Source: Anaerolineales bacterium
Lineage (GTDB): Bacteria; Chloroflexota; Anaerolineae; Anaerolineales; Villigracilaceae
Direction of reading: 5' to 3'
NCBI GenBank assembly: GCA_020060625.1
Contig: JAGUZU010000057.1
Coordinates: 1-64,000 of the forward strand
Length of the DNA: 64,000 bases
The position numbers and the translations under genes are program-made. Position 1 is the first letter of the stretch; each line of letters opens with the position of its first letter. Shown here piece after piece: positions 50,448 through 60,057 of this stretch. A model generated the notes under the pieces. It saw only the letters and a list, made by a program, of their open reading frames with translations, searched no databases and was not told the DNA's origin.

Positions 50448-52115
50448 ATGCGATCAGATACAGTCAAAAAAGGGTACGAAAAAGCGCCGCACCGCGCATT
50501 GTTGCGCGCCACCGGTTTGAAGGACGAGGATTTTAACAAGCCGTTCGTTGCCATTGTCAACTCGTATGTGGACGTTGTGCCGGGTCACGTTCATTTGCAG
50601 GAGTTCGGCAAACTGGTGAAGGATGCCGTCCGCGCGGCAGGCGGGGTGCCGTTCGAGTTCAACACCATCGGCGTGGACGACGGCGTGGCGATGGGTCATG
50701 CGGGGATGAAGTACTCGCTTCCTTCGCGGGAGTTGATTGCGGATTGCGTCGAGACCATGATCGAAGCGCATCGTTTTGACGCGATGGTCTGCATCCCCAA
50801 CTGCGACAAGATCGTGCCGGGCATGCTGCTTGCCGCGATGCGGGTCAATGTGCCGACCATCTTCGTTTCCGGCGGACCGATGGCGGCGGGGATGACGCCC
50901 GAGGGCGAAACGATTGATTTGATTTCCGTGTTTGAGGGGGTTGGCGCGTATTCCGCCGGGAAAATTGACGAAAACCGCCTCACCCTGCTGGAGAAGTTTG
51001 CCTGCCCATCCTGCGGCTCTTGCTCCGGGATGTTTACCGCCAACTCTATGAACTGCCTCATGGAAGTGTTGGGATTGGCATTGCCTTATAACGGTTCCGC
51101 GTTGGCGAAGACACCCGAACGGGAAGCGTTGGCGAAGCAGGCGGCGGCTCAGATCATGACCTTGATCGAGCGCGACATCAAGCCCAGAGACATCGTCACC
51201 GCCGAAGCCATTGACGACGCCTTTGCGCTGGATATGGCGATGGGCGGCTCGACGAACACGGTGCTGCACACGCTGGCATTGGCGAACGAGGCGGGCGTGG
51301 ATTATCCGTTGGAGCGAATTAATTCTGTTGCAGATAAAGTGCCGCATATTTGCAAAGTATCGCCAGCCGGCAAGTGGCACATGGAGGATGTGCATCGCGC
51401 GGGCGGAATCCCGGCGATATTGAACGAAGTGCAGCGGGGGACGGGGATGCTGCATTTTGAAAGGTTAACAGTAACTGGTAAATCATTGGGGGAATCGATT
51501 CAAGGTTTGGAAATCAAAGATGATGAAGTCATTCGACGTTATGACAACGCGCATTCCAAGCGCGGAGGGTTGTCCGTTTTGTTTGGCAACCTCGCGCCGA
51601 ATGGCGCGGTGGTGAAAGTGGGCGGCGTGAGCGAAGCAATGATGAAGTTCGAGGGTCCGGCAGTCATTTTTGAATCGCAGGATGAGGCGATGGCGGGAAT
51701 CTTGGCGGGCAAGGTCAAGGCGGGGGATTGCGTCGTCGTGCGTTACGAAGGTCCGAAGGGCGGACCGGGTATGCAGGAAATGCTTTCGCCGACATCCGCC
51801 ATCATGGGGCAGGGACTGGGCGACAAGGTTGCGCTCATCACGGACGGTCGCTTTAGCGGCGGGACGCGCGGCGCGTGTATCGGTCACGTTTCGCCGGAGG
51901 CGGCGGCGCGGGGTCCGATTGCGGCGTTGAAGGCTGGGGATGTGATCCAGATTGATTTGGCGGCGCGCAGGCTAAACGTTAAGTTGAGCGAGGCGGAGAT
52001 TCAGAGTCGGCTGGAGGCGCTGACTCCATTCGAGTCCAAAGTCACATCGAAGTGGCTGCGGCGGTATTCGTATTTTGTCACGAGCGCGGATACGGGAGCG
52101 GTTCTACAAAGTTAA
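50448..52115 (+). CDS. ilvD: Dihydroxy-acid dehydratase
   Basis: This 555-aa Fe-S enzyme dehydrates dihydroxyisovalerate and dihydroxymethylvalerate to the keto acids of valine and isoleucine. It shows the Cys ligands in [12 protein letters not shown] and [30 protein letters not shown] and the C-terminal [20 protein letters not shown]. The length is typical. AAAGGAG lies just before the ATG. It is the first enzyme gene of the attenuated operon. Confidence 0.96.
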   Translation: MRSDTVKKGYEKAPHRALLRATGLKDEDFNKPFVAIVNSYVDVVPGHVHLQEFGKLVKDAVRAAGGVPFEFNTIGVDDGVAMGHAGMKYSLPSRELIADCVETMIEAHRFDAMVCIPNCDKIVPGMLLAAMRVNVPTIFVSGGPMAAGMTPEGETIDLISVFEGVGAYSAGKIDENRLTLLEKFACPSCGSCSGMFTANSMNCLMEVLGLALPYNGSALAKTPEREALAKQAAAQIMTLIERDIKPRDIVTAEAIDDAFALDMAMGGSTNTVLHTLALANEAGVDYPLERINSVADKVPHICKVSPAGKWHMEDVHRAGGIPAILNEVQRGTGMLHFERLTVTGKSLGESIQGLEIKDDEVIRRYDNAHSKRGGLSVLFGNLAPNGAVVKVGGVSEAMMKFEGPAVIFESQDEAMAGILAGKVKAGDCVVVRYEGPKGGPGMQEMLSPTSAIMGQGLGDKVALITDGRFSGGTRGACIGHVSPEAAARGPIAALKAGDVIQIDLAARRLNVKLSEAEIQSRLEALTPFESKVTSKWLRRYSYFVTSADTGAVLQS

Positions 52116-52214
52116 TGTCGTTGCGAGGAGGAGCGACGCGACGACGAAGCAACCTCCAGGGAACGAGGAGATTGTGGCGCAAGGCGCCAAGCAAGAGCGC
52201 CCTCGCAATGACAT
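52115..52214. repeat. GTCATTGCGAGG-type repeat, copy 2
   Basis: It runs from TGTCGTTGCGAGGAGG to CCTCGCAATGACAT, with CGACGAAGCAACCTCC inside, and fills the spacer between ilvD and ilvB. Confidence 0.85.
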
Positions 52215-52226
52215 AGAGGAGATGAT

Positions 52227-53912
52227 ATGAAAAAAACAGGCGCTGAAATTTTATGGGAATGCCTGATGCGCGAAGGCGTGGAGGTGGTCTTCGGGTATCC
52301 GGGCGGGGCGAATATGCCGATCTATGACGCGATGTTGAGTTACCCCGTGCATCACGTGCTGGTGCGGCACGAGCAGGGCGCGGCGCACATGGCGGACGGG
52401 TATGCGCGCGCTTCGGGAAAAGTCGGCGTTGCGATGGCGACCTCGGGACCCGGCGCGACAAATTTGGTGACGGGCATTGCGACGGCGATGATGGATTCGG
52501 TCCCCGTCGTGTTCATCACGGGGCAGGTTGCGGCGCATTTGATCGGCGGCGATGCGTTTCAGGAAACGGACGTGACAGGGATTACCCTGCCGATCACAAA
52601 ACATAATTATCTCGTAACGCGGGCGGATGAAATTGCGGAAACGATCCGCGAGGCGTTTTACATCGCGCGCAGCGGGAGACCCGGTCCCGTACTGGTGGAC
52701 ATTTGCAAGAATGCGCAGGTGGAGTCTTGCGAGTTTGTGTATCCCGAAGAGGTGAAACTGCCCGGCTACCAGCCCGTTGACCATGCGCCGAAGAACCTGC
52801 TTGACGAAGCGGTGAAGTTGATCGAGAAGGCGCAGAAGCCAGTCATCCTGTGCGGACATGGGGTTTTGATGTCGAAGGCGGAAGAGGCGTTGATGCAGTT
52901 TGCGGTGAAGACGCAAACGCCGGTTGCCAGCACCTTACTGGGACTCGGCGCGTTTCCCGCTTCGCATGAGTTGAGTCTTGGCATGATGGGCATGCACGGC
53001 GAAGTGCATACGAACCTGGCGATTCAAAATTCAGACCTGATTCTTGCTTTTGGGATGCGCTTCGATGACCGCGTGACTGGCACGTTGAAAACCTACGCGC
53101 CGCGGGCGAAGAAAATTCACATCGAGATTGACCCATCCGAAATCCACAAGAACGTGGCGGTGGATGTGCCGCTGGTCGGCGATTTGAACACCGTGCTGAC
53201 CGACTTGATCCCGATGGTGGACGAATACGATCACGAGGAGTGGAAGAAGGAAATCAACGGCTGGAAAACCGAAGCCGACGTGCGTTCCATCATGAATTGG
53301 GAAGAAGATGGCAAATTGTATGTGGCGCATTTAATCGCCGATATTTGGAAGGCGACGGGCGGCGGCGCGATTGTCACCACCGACGTGGGACAGCACCAGA
53401 TGTGGACGGCGCAATATTATCAACTGGATAAACCGAACCGCTGGCTGTCTTCGGGCGGCGCGGGGACGATGGGCTTTGGTCTCCCCTCGGCAATCGGCGC
53501 GTGGTTCGCCGCGAAAGACCAGGAAATTTGGGCAATCGCGGGCGATGGCGGATTCCAAATGACCGCCGCAGAATTGACCACCGCCGTACAAGAGGGCGCC
53601 AACGTGAAGGTTGCCATCATGAATAACAACTTCCTCGGCATGGTGCGCCAGTGGCAGGAGTTCTTCTTCGAGAAGCGATATTCCGCCGTGAACATGCTCA
53701 CGCCTGATTTTGTGAAACTTGCCGAGGCGCACGGAGTCCCTGCCAGGCGGGTGACCAAACGCGAAGAAGTGGACGCAGCCATTCAATGGGCGCGCAATAC
53801 AAAAGGACCCGTCGTGCTGGAGTTCAAGGTCGAGCGCGAGGATGGGGTGTACCCGATGGTTCCCGCGGGCGCGGCGTTGGACCAGATGATGCAGAGACCT
53901 GTGAAAGCATAA
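52227..53912 (+). CDS. ilvB: Acetolactate synthase, large subunit
   Basis: This 561-aa thiamine diphosphate enzyme condenses pyruvate with pyruvate or 2-ketobutyrate. It has the catalytic Glu in [17 protein letters not shown], a FAD-binding middle domain, and the ThDP motif [14 protein letters not shown] followed by [12 protein letters not shown]. The paired regulatory subunit ilvN follows. GAGGAG precedes the ATG. Confidence 0.96.
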   Translation: MKKTGAEILWECLMREGVEVVFGYPGGANMPIYDAMLSYPVHHVLVRHEQGAAHMADGYARASGKVGVAMATSGPGATNLVTGIATAMMDSVPVVFITGQVAAHLIGGDAFQETDVTGITLPITKHNYLVTRADEIAETIREAFYIARSGRPGPVLVDICKNAQVESCEFVYPEEVKLPGYQPVDHAPKNLLDEAVKLIEKAQKPVILCGHGVLMSKAEEALMQFAVKTQTPVASTLLGLGAFPASHELSLGMMGMHGEVHTNLAIQNSDLILAFGMRFDDRVTGTLKTYAPRAKKIHIEIDPSEIHKNVAVDVPLVGDLNTVLTDLIPMVDEYDHEEWKKEINGWKTEADVRSIMNWEEDGKLYVAHLIADIWKATGGGAIVTTDVGQHQMWTAQYYQLDKPNRWLSSGGAGTMGFGLPSAIGAWFAAKDQEIWAIAGDGGFQMTAAELTTAVQEGANVKVAIMNNNFLGMVRQWQEFFFEKRYSAVNMLTPDFVKLAEAHGVPARRVTKREEVDAAIQWARNTKGPVVLEFKVEREDGVYPMVPAGAALDQMMQRPVKA

Positions 53913-54031
53913 TGTCATTGCGAGGGCGCTCTTGCTCTTCGCCCGAAGCAATCTCATGGTAACAGGAGGTTGCTTCCCTTCGACAGGCTCAGGGCAGGCT
54001 GTCGGGAAGAACACCCTCCTCGCAACGACAT
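53913..54031. repeat. GTCATTGCGAGG-type repeat, copy 3, with a nested element
   Basis: The ends are TGTCATTGCGAGGGCG and CCTCGCAACGACAT. In the middle CCCTTCGACAGGCTCAGGGC interrupts the pattern, as if a second type of small repeat had been inserted. It separates ilvB from ilvN. Confidence 0.8.
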
Positions 54032-54043
54032 AAAGGAGCAAAC

Positions 54044-54604
54044 ATGAATTACACATTCATCGCATTAGTGGAAAACAAACCCGGCGTGTTGAACCGGGTG
54101 GCTTCGTTGTTCCGGCGGCGCAATTTCAACATCGAATCGCTGGCGGTCGGGCGGACGGAACATCCCGAAGTCTCGCGCATGACGGTCGTGGTGGATTGTC
54201 CCAACGGCGAGATGGACGCGCACAAGATCGAGGCGAATCTCTACAAACTGGTCAACGTGATTGACGTGCAGGACGTGACGCATCAACCTTCGGTGACCCG
54301 CGACCTGGCTCTGATCAAGGTAAAGGTCGGTCCCGACAAACGCGCCGAGGTCAACGGGCTGGCGGATATCTTCCGCGCCCGCATCGTGGATGTGGCGGCG
54401 GATTCGGTCATCGTGGAGATCACCGGCACGGAGGACAAGATCGAAGGCATGATCGAGTTGCTGCGCCCGCTGGGGATCGTGGAGATGGTGCGCACGGGGC
54501 AGGTCTCGATGACGCGCGGAGTCAACGACGGTGTGCGGCGCGTCCCCGGCGTGAACGGGAGCCGCTATGACGATGTGACTGAATTGGTGGCGATGACGCC
54601 GTAG
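54044..54604 (+). CDS. ilvN: Acetolactate synthase, small regulatory subunit
   Basis: This 186-aa protein activates the large subunit and gives valine feedback control. The N-terminal ACT domain (ALVENKPGVLNRVASLFRRR) and the C-terminal ALS_ss_C domain (from about residue 80, ALIKVKVGPDKRAEV) are both present. GGAG lies upstream of the ATG. Confidence 0.95.
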   Translation: MNYTFIALVENKPGVLNRVASLFRRRNFNIESLAVGRTEHPEVSRMTVVVDCPNGEMDAHKIEANLYKLVNVIDVQDVTHQPSVTRDLALIKVKVGPDKRAEVNGLADIFRARIVDVAADSVIVEITGTEDKIEGMIELLRPLGIVEMVRTGQVSMTRGVNDGVRRVPGVNGSRYDDVTELVAMTP

Positions 54605-54606
54605 AA

Positions 54607-54684
54607 GTAGACAGGTATACAGGTATACAGGTATACAGGCGTACATGTCTACGTGTCTACATGTTTACGTGTTTACATGTCTAC
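54607..54684. repeat. Period-8 dyad repeat
   Basis: Units of ACAGGTAT (54609-54640) are followed by TGTCTACG/TGTTTACG-type units of opposite sense (about 54646-54684). It fills the ilvN-ilvC spacer. Confidence 0.85.
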
Positions 54685-54721
54685 CCACCCATACATTACA
54701 TAACAGAGGAGAACATAAATC

Positions 54722-55774
54722 ATGGCAAAGATCAATTTCGGCGGTGTGGAAGAGGAAGTCGTTACGCGCGAGGAGTTTCCGCTCGAGAAGGCGCGTGAAG
54801 TGTTGAAGGACGAAGTGGTGGCGGTGTTGGGCTACGGCGTGCAGGGACCCGCGCAGGCGCTGAACATGCGCGACAACGGCATCAAGGTCATCGTCGGTCA
54901 GCGCGAAGGGACGAAGAATTGGGACAAGGCAGTGGAAGATGGCTGGGTTCCCGGCGAAACGCTTTTCTCCATCGAAGAGGCAGCCGAGCGCGGTTCGGTG
55001 GTTCAGTACCTGCTTTCGGATGCGGGTCAGCGTTCGCAGTGGTCGAAGATCGTGGAATGTTTGAACGAAGGCGACATGCTGTATTTCTCGCACGGGTTTT
55101 CCGTCACGTTCAAGGACGACACGGGCGTTGTCCCGCCTCCTCATGTAGACGTGGCGTTGGTTGCGCCAAAGGGGTCGGGTACCAGCGTGAGGCGGAACTT
55201 CCTTGCCGGGAGCGGAATCAACGCCAGCTACGCGGTTCATCAGGATTTCACGGGCAAAGCCGGCGAACGCACAATCGCCCTTGGCATTGCCATCGGCGCA
55301 GGCTACCTGTTCCCAACGACGTTCAAGAACGAAGTGTTGAGCGACCTGACGGGCGAGCGCGGCGTTTTGATCGGCGCGTTATCGGGCGTGATGGAGGCGC
55401 AGTACAACGTCCTTCGCAAGCACGGACATTCCCCCTCTGAAGCCTTCAATGAAACCGTCGAAGAACTTACGCAGTCGTTGATCCGACTCGTCGGCGAGAA
55501 CGGCATGGATTTCATGTATGCCAACTGTTCCACTACCGCCCAGCGCGGCGCGTTGGACTGGCATCCGCGTTTCCGCGATGCGGTTGCGCCTGTGTTCGAC
55601 GAATTGTACGCATCCGTGCTCAGCGGGGAGGAAGCGCGCATCACGCTCGAAGCCAACAGCCGCGCCGATTACCGCGAACAACTCGAAAAGGAACTCGCTG
55701 CTTTCCGTGATTCGGAAATGTGGCAGGCGGGCGCGGCGGTGAGATCGCTGCGGCCGGAGAATTGGGGGAAGTAG
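54722..55774 (+). CDS. ilvC: Ketol-acid reductoisomerase
   Basis: This 350-aa NAD(P)H-dependent enzyme isomerises and reduces acetolactate. The nucleotide loop is GYGVQGPAQALNMRDNG followed by GQREGTKNW, then FSHGFSVTF, LVAPKGSGTSVRRNF and NETVEELTQSL. The sequence is of the Bacteroidetes/fungal-like branch, which differs from both the common short class I and the long enterobacterial class II enzymes. Cofactor choice cannot be settled from the loop alone. Confidence 0.95.
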   Translation: MAKINFGGVEEEVVTREEFPLEKAREVLKDEVVAVLGYGVQGPAQALNMRDNGIKVIVGQREGTKNWDKAVEDGWVPGETLFSIEEAAERGSVVQYLLSDAGQRSQWSKIVECLNEGDMLYFSHGFSVTFKDDTGVVPPPHVDVALVAPKGSGTSVRRNFLAGSGINASYAVHQDFTGKAGERTIALGIAIGAGYLFPTTFKNEVLSDLTGERGVLIGALSGVMEAQYNVLRKHGHSPSEAFNETVEELTQSLIRLVGENGMDFMYANCSTTAQRGALDWHPRFRDAVAPVFDELYASVLSGEEARITLEANSRADYREQLEKELAAFRDSEMWQAGAAVRSLRPENWGK

Positions 55775-55855
55775 GCAGGTAGACAGGTAGGCAGGTACAC
55801 AGGTAAACAGGTACACAGGTAAACAATGGAACGTGTCTACTTGTATACGTGTTTA
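55771..55855. repeat. Period-8 dyad repeat
   Basis: Six or seven AGGTA(A/C/G)AC-type units (55771-55824) face GTGTCTAC/GTGTTTAC-type units (55833-55855). It begins at the ilvC stop and fills the ilvC-leuA spacer. Confidence 0.85.
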
Positions 55856-55879
55856 CTTTCACACCGAAAGGAAGACCGT

Positions 55880-57520
55880 ATGACAAACAATAACTACGTT
55901 AGGATTTTCGATACAACATTAAGAGACGGCGAGCAATCTCCCGGCGCGACGATGACTTCGGCGGAGAAACTGGAAGTGGCGCACAATCTCGCCCGCCTCG
56001 GCGTGGACGTCATCGAAGCGGGATTCCCAGCCGCATCGCCGGACGACCTGGAAGCCGTCCGCAGGATCGCGCTCGAAGTGGGCAACCAAGCCGGGGCGGA
56101 GTCGGAGGCGAAGATTCCCGTCATCGCAGGGTTGGCGCGGGCGAATAAATCCGATATTGACAAGGCGTGGGAGGCGGTGCAAGGCGCGAAACATCCGCGC
56201 ATCCATACTTTCCTTGCCACGTCTGCGATTCACATGAAGCACAAGTTGAAGATGGACCCAGAGGAGGTGGTTCAGCGCGTTTCTGAAATGGTCGCGTATG
56301 CGAAATCGCTGTGCGACGACGTGGAGTTCTCGCCCGAAGATGCGGGACGTTCCGATCCCGAATTTTTGTATGTCGTGCTGGGCGAGGCGATCAAATCAGG
56401 CGCGACGACGTTGAACATTCCCGATACGGTGGGGTATACAACGCCCGATGAATTTTATAAATTGATCAAGGGCATCGTCGAAAACACGCCTGGGATGCGC
56501 GAAGGCATTACGGTGTCGGTGCATTGCCACGATGATTTGGGCATGGCGACCGCGAACACGCTGGCGGGCATCCGCGCGGGCGCGAGGCAGGCGGAAGTAA
56601 CGATCAACGGCATCGGCGAACGCGCGGGGAATACTTCGCTGGAGGAAGTGGTGATGGCGTTGAAGACGCGTCATCCCGTCTTCGGGCTGGATACTGGAAT
56701 TGACACGCGCCAACTCTCGCGCATTTCCAAACTGGTCAGCAATTACACGGGCATCGTCGTCCAGCCAAACAAAGCCATCGTCGGATCGAACGCGTTCGCG
56801 CACGAAGCGGGCATTCATCAGGACGGCATGTTGAAACACCAGACCACCTACGAGATCATGCGTCCTGAAGATGTGGGGGTGAACCAGACCAAATTGGTTT
56901 TGGGCAAACACTCGGGTCGTCATGCGCTTCGCGCGCGGCTGGCGGAACTCGGTCACTCGCTGGATGATGTCGAACTCGATCAAGCCTTTGCGCGTTTCAA
57001 GGAACTGGCGGATCGCAAGAAATTCATCACCGATCTCGACCTCGAAGCCGTCATTGCCGATGAATTTTATAAACCGCGCGACGTGTATCTGTTGAACGGC
57101 TTGCAGGTCACATGCGGGACGATGGGTATGCCCACCGCCACCGTCCGTTTGCGCGGACCCGACGGAGTCGTCCACACGCACGCGGCAATGGGCACGGGAC
57201 CCGTGGATGCGACGTACAAAGCCATCAACGCCATCGTCAATGCGCCATGTACGCTGCTGGAATTCAACATCCACGCCATCACCGAAGGGATAGACGCGCT
57301 CGGCGAAGTGACCGTGCGAATTCAGGGGAGGAACGGTCACACCACGATGGACGCGCAAAGCGAAGTGGAGTATCCGCGCGTCTACGGCGGTCACGGCGCG
57401 GATACCGACATCATCGTCGCCAGCGCCAAGGCGTACATCAACGCCTTGAACAAACTCATCATCGCGCAGACGGAAAGCCGCGAATATGCGGTGAATGATT
57501 TTGGTGTGATGTTGGGGTAG
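55880..57520 (+). CDS. leuA: 2-isopropylmalate synthase
   Basis: This 546-aa enzyme condenses acetyl-CoA with 2-ketoisovalerate, the first leucine step. The N-terminal TIM barrel has [16 protein letters not shown] and [18 protein letters not shown] with metal-binding His, then [15 protein letters not shown]. The C-terminal LeuA dimer domain (from about residue 400) binds leucine. The ATG at 55880 has AAAGGAAG upstream; a start at 55826 would translate the period-8 repeat. Confidence 0.95.
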   Translation: MTNNNYVRIFDTTLRDGEQSPGATMTSAEKLEVAHNLARLGVDVIEAGFPAASPDDLEAVRRIALEVGNQAGAESEAKIPVIAGLARANKSDIDKAWEAVQGAKHPRIHTFLATSAIHMKHKLKMDPEEVVQRVSEMVAYAKSLCDDVEFSPEDAGRSDPEFLYVVLGEAIKSGATTLNIPDTVGYTTPDEFYKLIKGIVENTPGMREGITVSVHCHDDLGMATANTLAGIRAGARQAEVTINGIGERAGNTSLEEVVMALKTRHPVFGLDTGIDTRQLSRISKLVSNYTGIVVQPNKAIVGSNAFAHEAGIHQDGMLKHQTTYEIMRPEDVGVNQTKLVLGKHSGRHALRARLAELGHSLDDVELDQAFARFKELADRKKFITDLDLEAVIADEFYKPRDVYLLNGLQVTCGTMGMPTATVRLRGPDGVVHTHAAMGTGPVDATYKAINAIVNAPCTLLEFNIHAITEGIDALGEVTVRIQGRNGHTTMDAQSEVEYPRVYGGHGADTDIIVASAKAYINALNKLIIAQTESREYAVNDFGVMLG

Positions 57521-57594
57521 CCCTCACCCTAGCCCTCCCCCGAAGGGGGAGGGGACTCCCTTCTCCCTTTGGGAGAAGGGTTGGGGATGAGGGA
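57521..57594. repeat. CCCTCACCCC/CTCTCCC-type repeat, copy 6, double hairpin
   Basis: CCCTCACCCT then the hairpin CCTCCCCCGAAGGGGGAGG, then CTTCTCCCTTTGGGAGAAGG and GGGGATGAGGG. It appears to be two elements in tandem and begins right after the leuA stop. Confidence 0.8.
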
Positions 57595-57623
57595 ACATAT
57601 GCACAAAAAATAGGAGAAAAGAA

Positions 57624-57758
57624 ATGACCACTCAACCCGAAGACCATAATCCCTTCCCCGAACCGCAAACCATCCCAACTGGCTGGGACTTGAGCGCGCT
57701 TCTTCCCGCGCCGACAGTTGATCCTGCCGCCGAATCTGACGACTCCGCTGAAAGCTAA
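57624..57758 (+). CDS. Small acidic hypothetical protein (44 aa)
   Basis: This reading frame has AGGAG 7-8 bases before the ATG and encodes [16 protein letters not shown]..., rich in Pro, Asp and Glu, with no membrane helix. It lies between two repeats in the leuA-leuC spacer, in the operon's direction. I do not recognise it. The good ribosome-binding site favours translation; comparison with related genomes would decide. Confidence 0.5.
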   Translation: MTTQPEDHNPFPEPQTIPTGWDLSALLPAPTVDPAAESDDSAES

Positions 57759-57761
57759 TCA

Positions 57762-57860
57762 TGTCATTGCGAGGGCGGCGCTCTTCCGCCCGAAGCAATC
57801 TCCCATCATGAGAGATTGCTTCGTCGTGGCGCGATTCACGCCACTCCTCGCAATGACATA
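57762..57860. repeat. GTCATTGCGAGG-type repeat, copy 4
   Basis: It runs from TGTCATTGCGAGGGCG to CCTCGCAATGACAT, with CGAAGCAATCTC and GAGATTGCTTCG inside, between the small ORF and leuC. Confidence 0.85.
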
Positions 57861-57876
57861 TCTAATAGGAAATTTT

Positions 57877-59277
57877 ATGCCAAAAACACTCTTCCAAAAA
57901 ATCTGGGACTCCCACGTCGTCACCCAACAAGACGGCGCGCCTGCGGTTCTCTACATTGACCTGCACCTCGTCCATGAAGTGACCTCGCCGCAAGCCTTCA
58001 CGGGTCTACGCCAGCGCGGATTGAAGGTCCGCCGCCCCGATAAAACTTTGGCGACGATGGATCATTCCATTCCAACAACCCCGCCCGATGTCCCGATTGC
58101 AGATGCAATGGCAGCCGCGCAGATCAAGCAGATGGAAGCCAATGCCGCCGAATTCGGAATCACTTTGCACGGCATGACGAGTCCCCATCGCGGCATTGTG
58201 CATGTCATCGGTCCCGAACTGGGGCGCACCCAGCCAGGCATGACCATCGTCTGCGGCGACAGTCACACCGCTACGCACGGTGCGTTTGGCGCTCTCGCAT
58301 TCGGCATCGGCACCAGCGAAGTGGAGCACGTCCTCGCCACGCAATGTCTCTTGCAGAAGAAACCCAAAACCTGCGAAGTCCGCATGGACGGCAAACTTGG
58401 TCGCGGCGTTTCCGCCAAAGACGCCATCCTTGCCTTGATAGCAAAGATCGGCGTCGGCGGCGGGACGGGACACGTTTTCGAGTACACGGGCGAAGCGATT
58501 CGCTCCCTCACAATGGAAGAACGCATGACCATCTGCAACATGTCCATTGAAGGCGGGGCGCGCGCCGGCATGATCGCCCCCGACGACACGACTTTCGAAT
58601 ATTTGCACGGACGTGAATTCGCTCCCAAAGGTGAAGGATGGGATAAAGCCGTCGCCAGGTGGCGCGCGCTTCCCACCGACGAAGGCGCGGTCTACGATAA
58701 ATCCATTACGCTCGATGCCGCCGACCTCGAACCGATGATCACCTATGGCACGAATCCCGGCATGGGCATGAGAATCACCGACCATATCCCGACGGTGGAC
58801 GCCTTTAGTGAAGCCTCGCAAAAAGCCGCCTTCGAAAAAGCCATGACCTACATGGGACTCCAGCCAGGTCAATCCCTGCTCGGTCAAAAAGTGGATGTGG
58901 TCTTCATCGGCTCCTGCACCAACTCGCGCATCTCCGATCTGCGCCTCGCCGCTGAAAATTTGAAGGGTCGCAAGGTTGCCGATGGACTTCGCCTCATGGT
59001 TGTCCCCGGCTCGCAGGATGTGAAGAAGCAAGCCGAGCAGGAAGGCTTGGATAAGGTCTTCAAAGAAGCAGGCGCAGAATGGCGCGAAGCGGGATGCTCA
59101 ATGTGTATCGCAATGAACTCGGACCAGTTGTCCCCTGGTCAGTATGCAGTTTCAACAAGCAACCGCAACTTTGAAGGTCGCCAAGGCAAAGGTTCCCGTA
59201 CATTCCTTGCGAGTCCCATTACAGCTGCTGCAACTGCCATCAACGGCAAAGTCACCGACCCGAGGACACTTTTGTAA
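57877..59277 (+). CDS. leuC: 3-isopropylmalate dehydratase, large subunit
   Basis: This 466-aa aconitase-family subunit isomerises isopropylmalate and, in organisms with CimA, also citramalate. It shows [17 protein letters not shown], the Fe-S ligand Cys in [13 protein letters not shown] and the second pair in GCSMCIAMN. The ATG at 57877 follows AGGA and matches the family N-terminus ([10 protein letters not shown]). It pairs with leuD. Confidence 0.95.
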   Translation: MPKTLFQKIWDSHVVTQQDGAPAVLYIDLHLVHEVTSPQAFTGLRQRGLKVRRPDKTLATMDHSIPTTPPDVPIADAMAAAQIKQMEANAAEFGITLHGMTSPHRGIVHVIGPELGRTQPGMTIVCGDSHTATHGAFGALAFGIGTSEVEHVLATQCLLQKKPKTCEVRMDGKLGRGVSAKDAILALIAKIGVGGGTGHVFEYTGEAIRSLTMEERMTICNMSIEGGARAGMIAPDDTTFEYLHGREFAPKGEGWDKAVARWRALPTDEGAVYDKSITLDAADLEPMITYGTNPGMGMRITDHIPTVDAFSEASQKAAFEKAMTYMGLQPGQSLLGQKVDVVFIGSCTNSRISDLRLAAENLKGRKVADGLRLMVVPGSQDVKKQAEQEGLDKVFKEAGAEWREAGCSMCIAMNSDQLSPGQYAVSTSNRNFEGRQGKGSRTFLASPITAAATAINGKVTDPRTLL

Positions 59278-59343
59278 CATGTAGCGTGTTCCGTTTGAGT
59301 GTTCTACGCAACATGCAACACGAAACACGCACCACGCAACAGG
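59278..59343. repeat. Period-7 dyad repeat
   Basis: ACGCAAC/ACGAAAC-type 7-bp units (about 59305-59343) are preceded by inverted GTAGCGT/GTTCCGT units. It fills the leuC-leuD spacer and ends in the AGGA of leuD. Confidence 0.7.
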
Positions 59344-59352
59344 AAATCAACT

Positions 59353-59940
59353 ATGGCAACTTTCACAACCCTCACCTCCCGCGCAATTCCTCTCCCCGTC
59401 AACGACATCGACACGGACCAGATCATCCCCGCGCAATTTCTCAAAGTCACCGACAAGCACGGTCTCGCCGACGCGCTCTTCTTCCACTGGCGCTACAACG
59501 ACGATAAATCTCCAAAAGCAGATTTCATCATCAACAAGCCCGAGTCAAAGGGCGCGCAAATTCTCCTCGCGGGTGACAACTTCGGGTGCGGTTCGAGTCG
59601 CGAACACGCTCCCTGGGCGCTCACCGCGTGGGGCATCCGCGCCGTCATCTCCACCTCGTTCGCAGACATCTTCCGCAACAACTCTTTGAAGAATGGATTG
59701 ATCCCCGTCATCGTGGATGACGCGACTCACAAGATGCTCTTCGATCTGGTGGAAGAAGCGCCTCGTGCCGAACTGACAGTTGATCTTGCCACCCAAACCG
59801 TTTCCTTCCCCGGAGGCTCGTTCCCCTTCCCCATCGACCCGTTCAACAAAGCCTGCCTGCTCAACGGCGTGGACGAACTCGGCTACATTCTTGGCTTCGA
59901 GAAGGAAATTGCAAATTTTGAGAGTCGTGCGGCACAGTAG
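59353..59940 (+). CDS. leuD: 3-isopropylmalate dehydratase, small subunit
   Basis: This 195-aa swivel subunit completes LeuCD. It shows PLPVNDIDTDQIIPAQFLK, GDNFGCGSSREHAPWAL and RAVISTSFADIFRNN. The long-form size matches bacterial LeuD. AGGA lies upstream of the ATG at 59353. Confidence 0.95.
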   Translation: MATFTTLTSRAIPLPVNDIDTDQIIPAQFLKVTDKHGLADALFFHWRYNDDKSPKADFIINKPESKGAQILLAGDNFGCGSSREHAPWALTAWGIRAVISTSFADIFRNNSLKNGLIPVIVDDATHKMLFDLVEEAPRAELTVDLATQTVSFPGGSFPFPIDPFNKACLLNGVDELGYILGFEKEIANFESRAAQ

Positions 59941-60055
59941 ATAAGTACACAGGTATACAGGTATACAGGTATACAGGTATACAGGTACACAGGTATACAA
60001 GCAACTCGTATCTCGTAACTTGTAACTCGTCACCCGCTGCTTGTAACAGGCGACA
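59941..60055. repeat. Composite period-8 and period-7 repeat
   Basis: Six ACAGGTAT-type 8-bp units (59949-60000) are followed by CTCGTAA-type 7-bp units (about 60004-60050). The two halves differ in period, so this may be two elements joined. It fills the leuD-cimA spacer. Confidence 0.75.
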
Positions 60056-60057
60056 CC

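Noticed and set aside
54607-60055. CRISPR-like arrays in the ilv-leu spacers
   Set aside because: The units are 7-8 bp, contiguous and degenerate, without spacers or cas genes.
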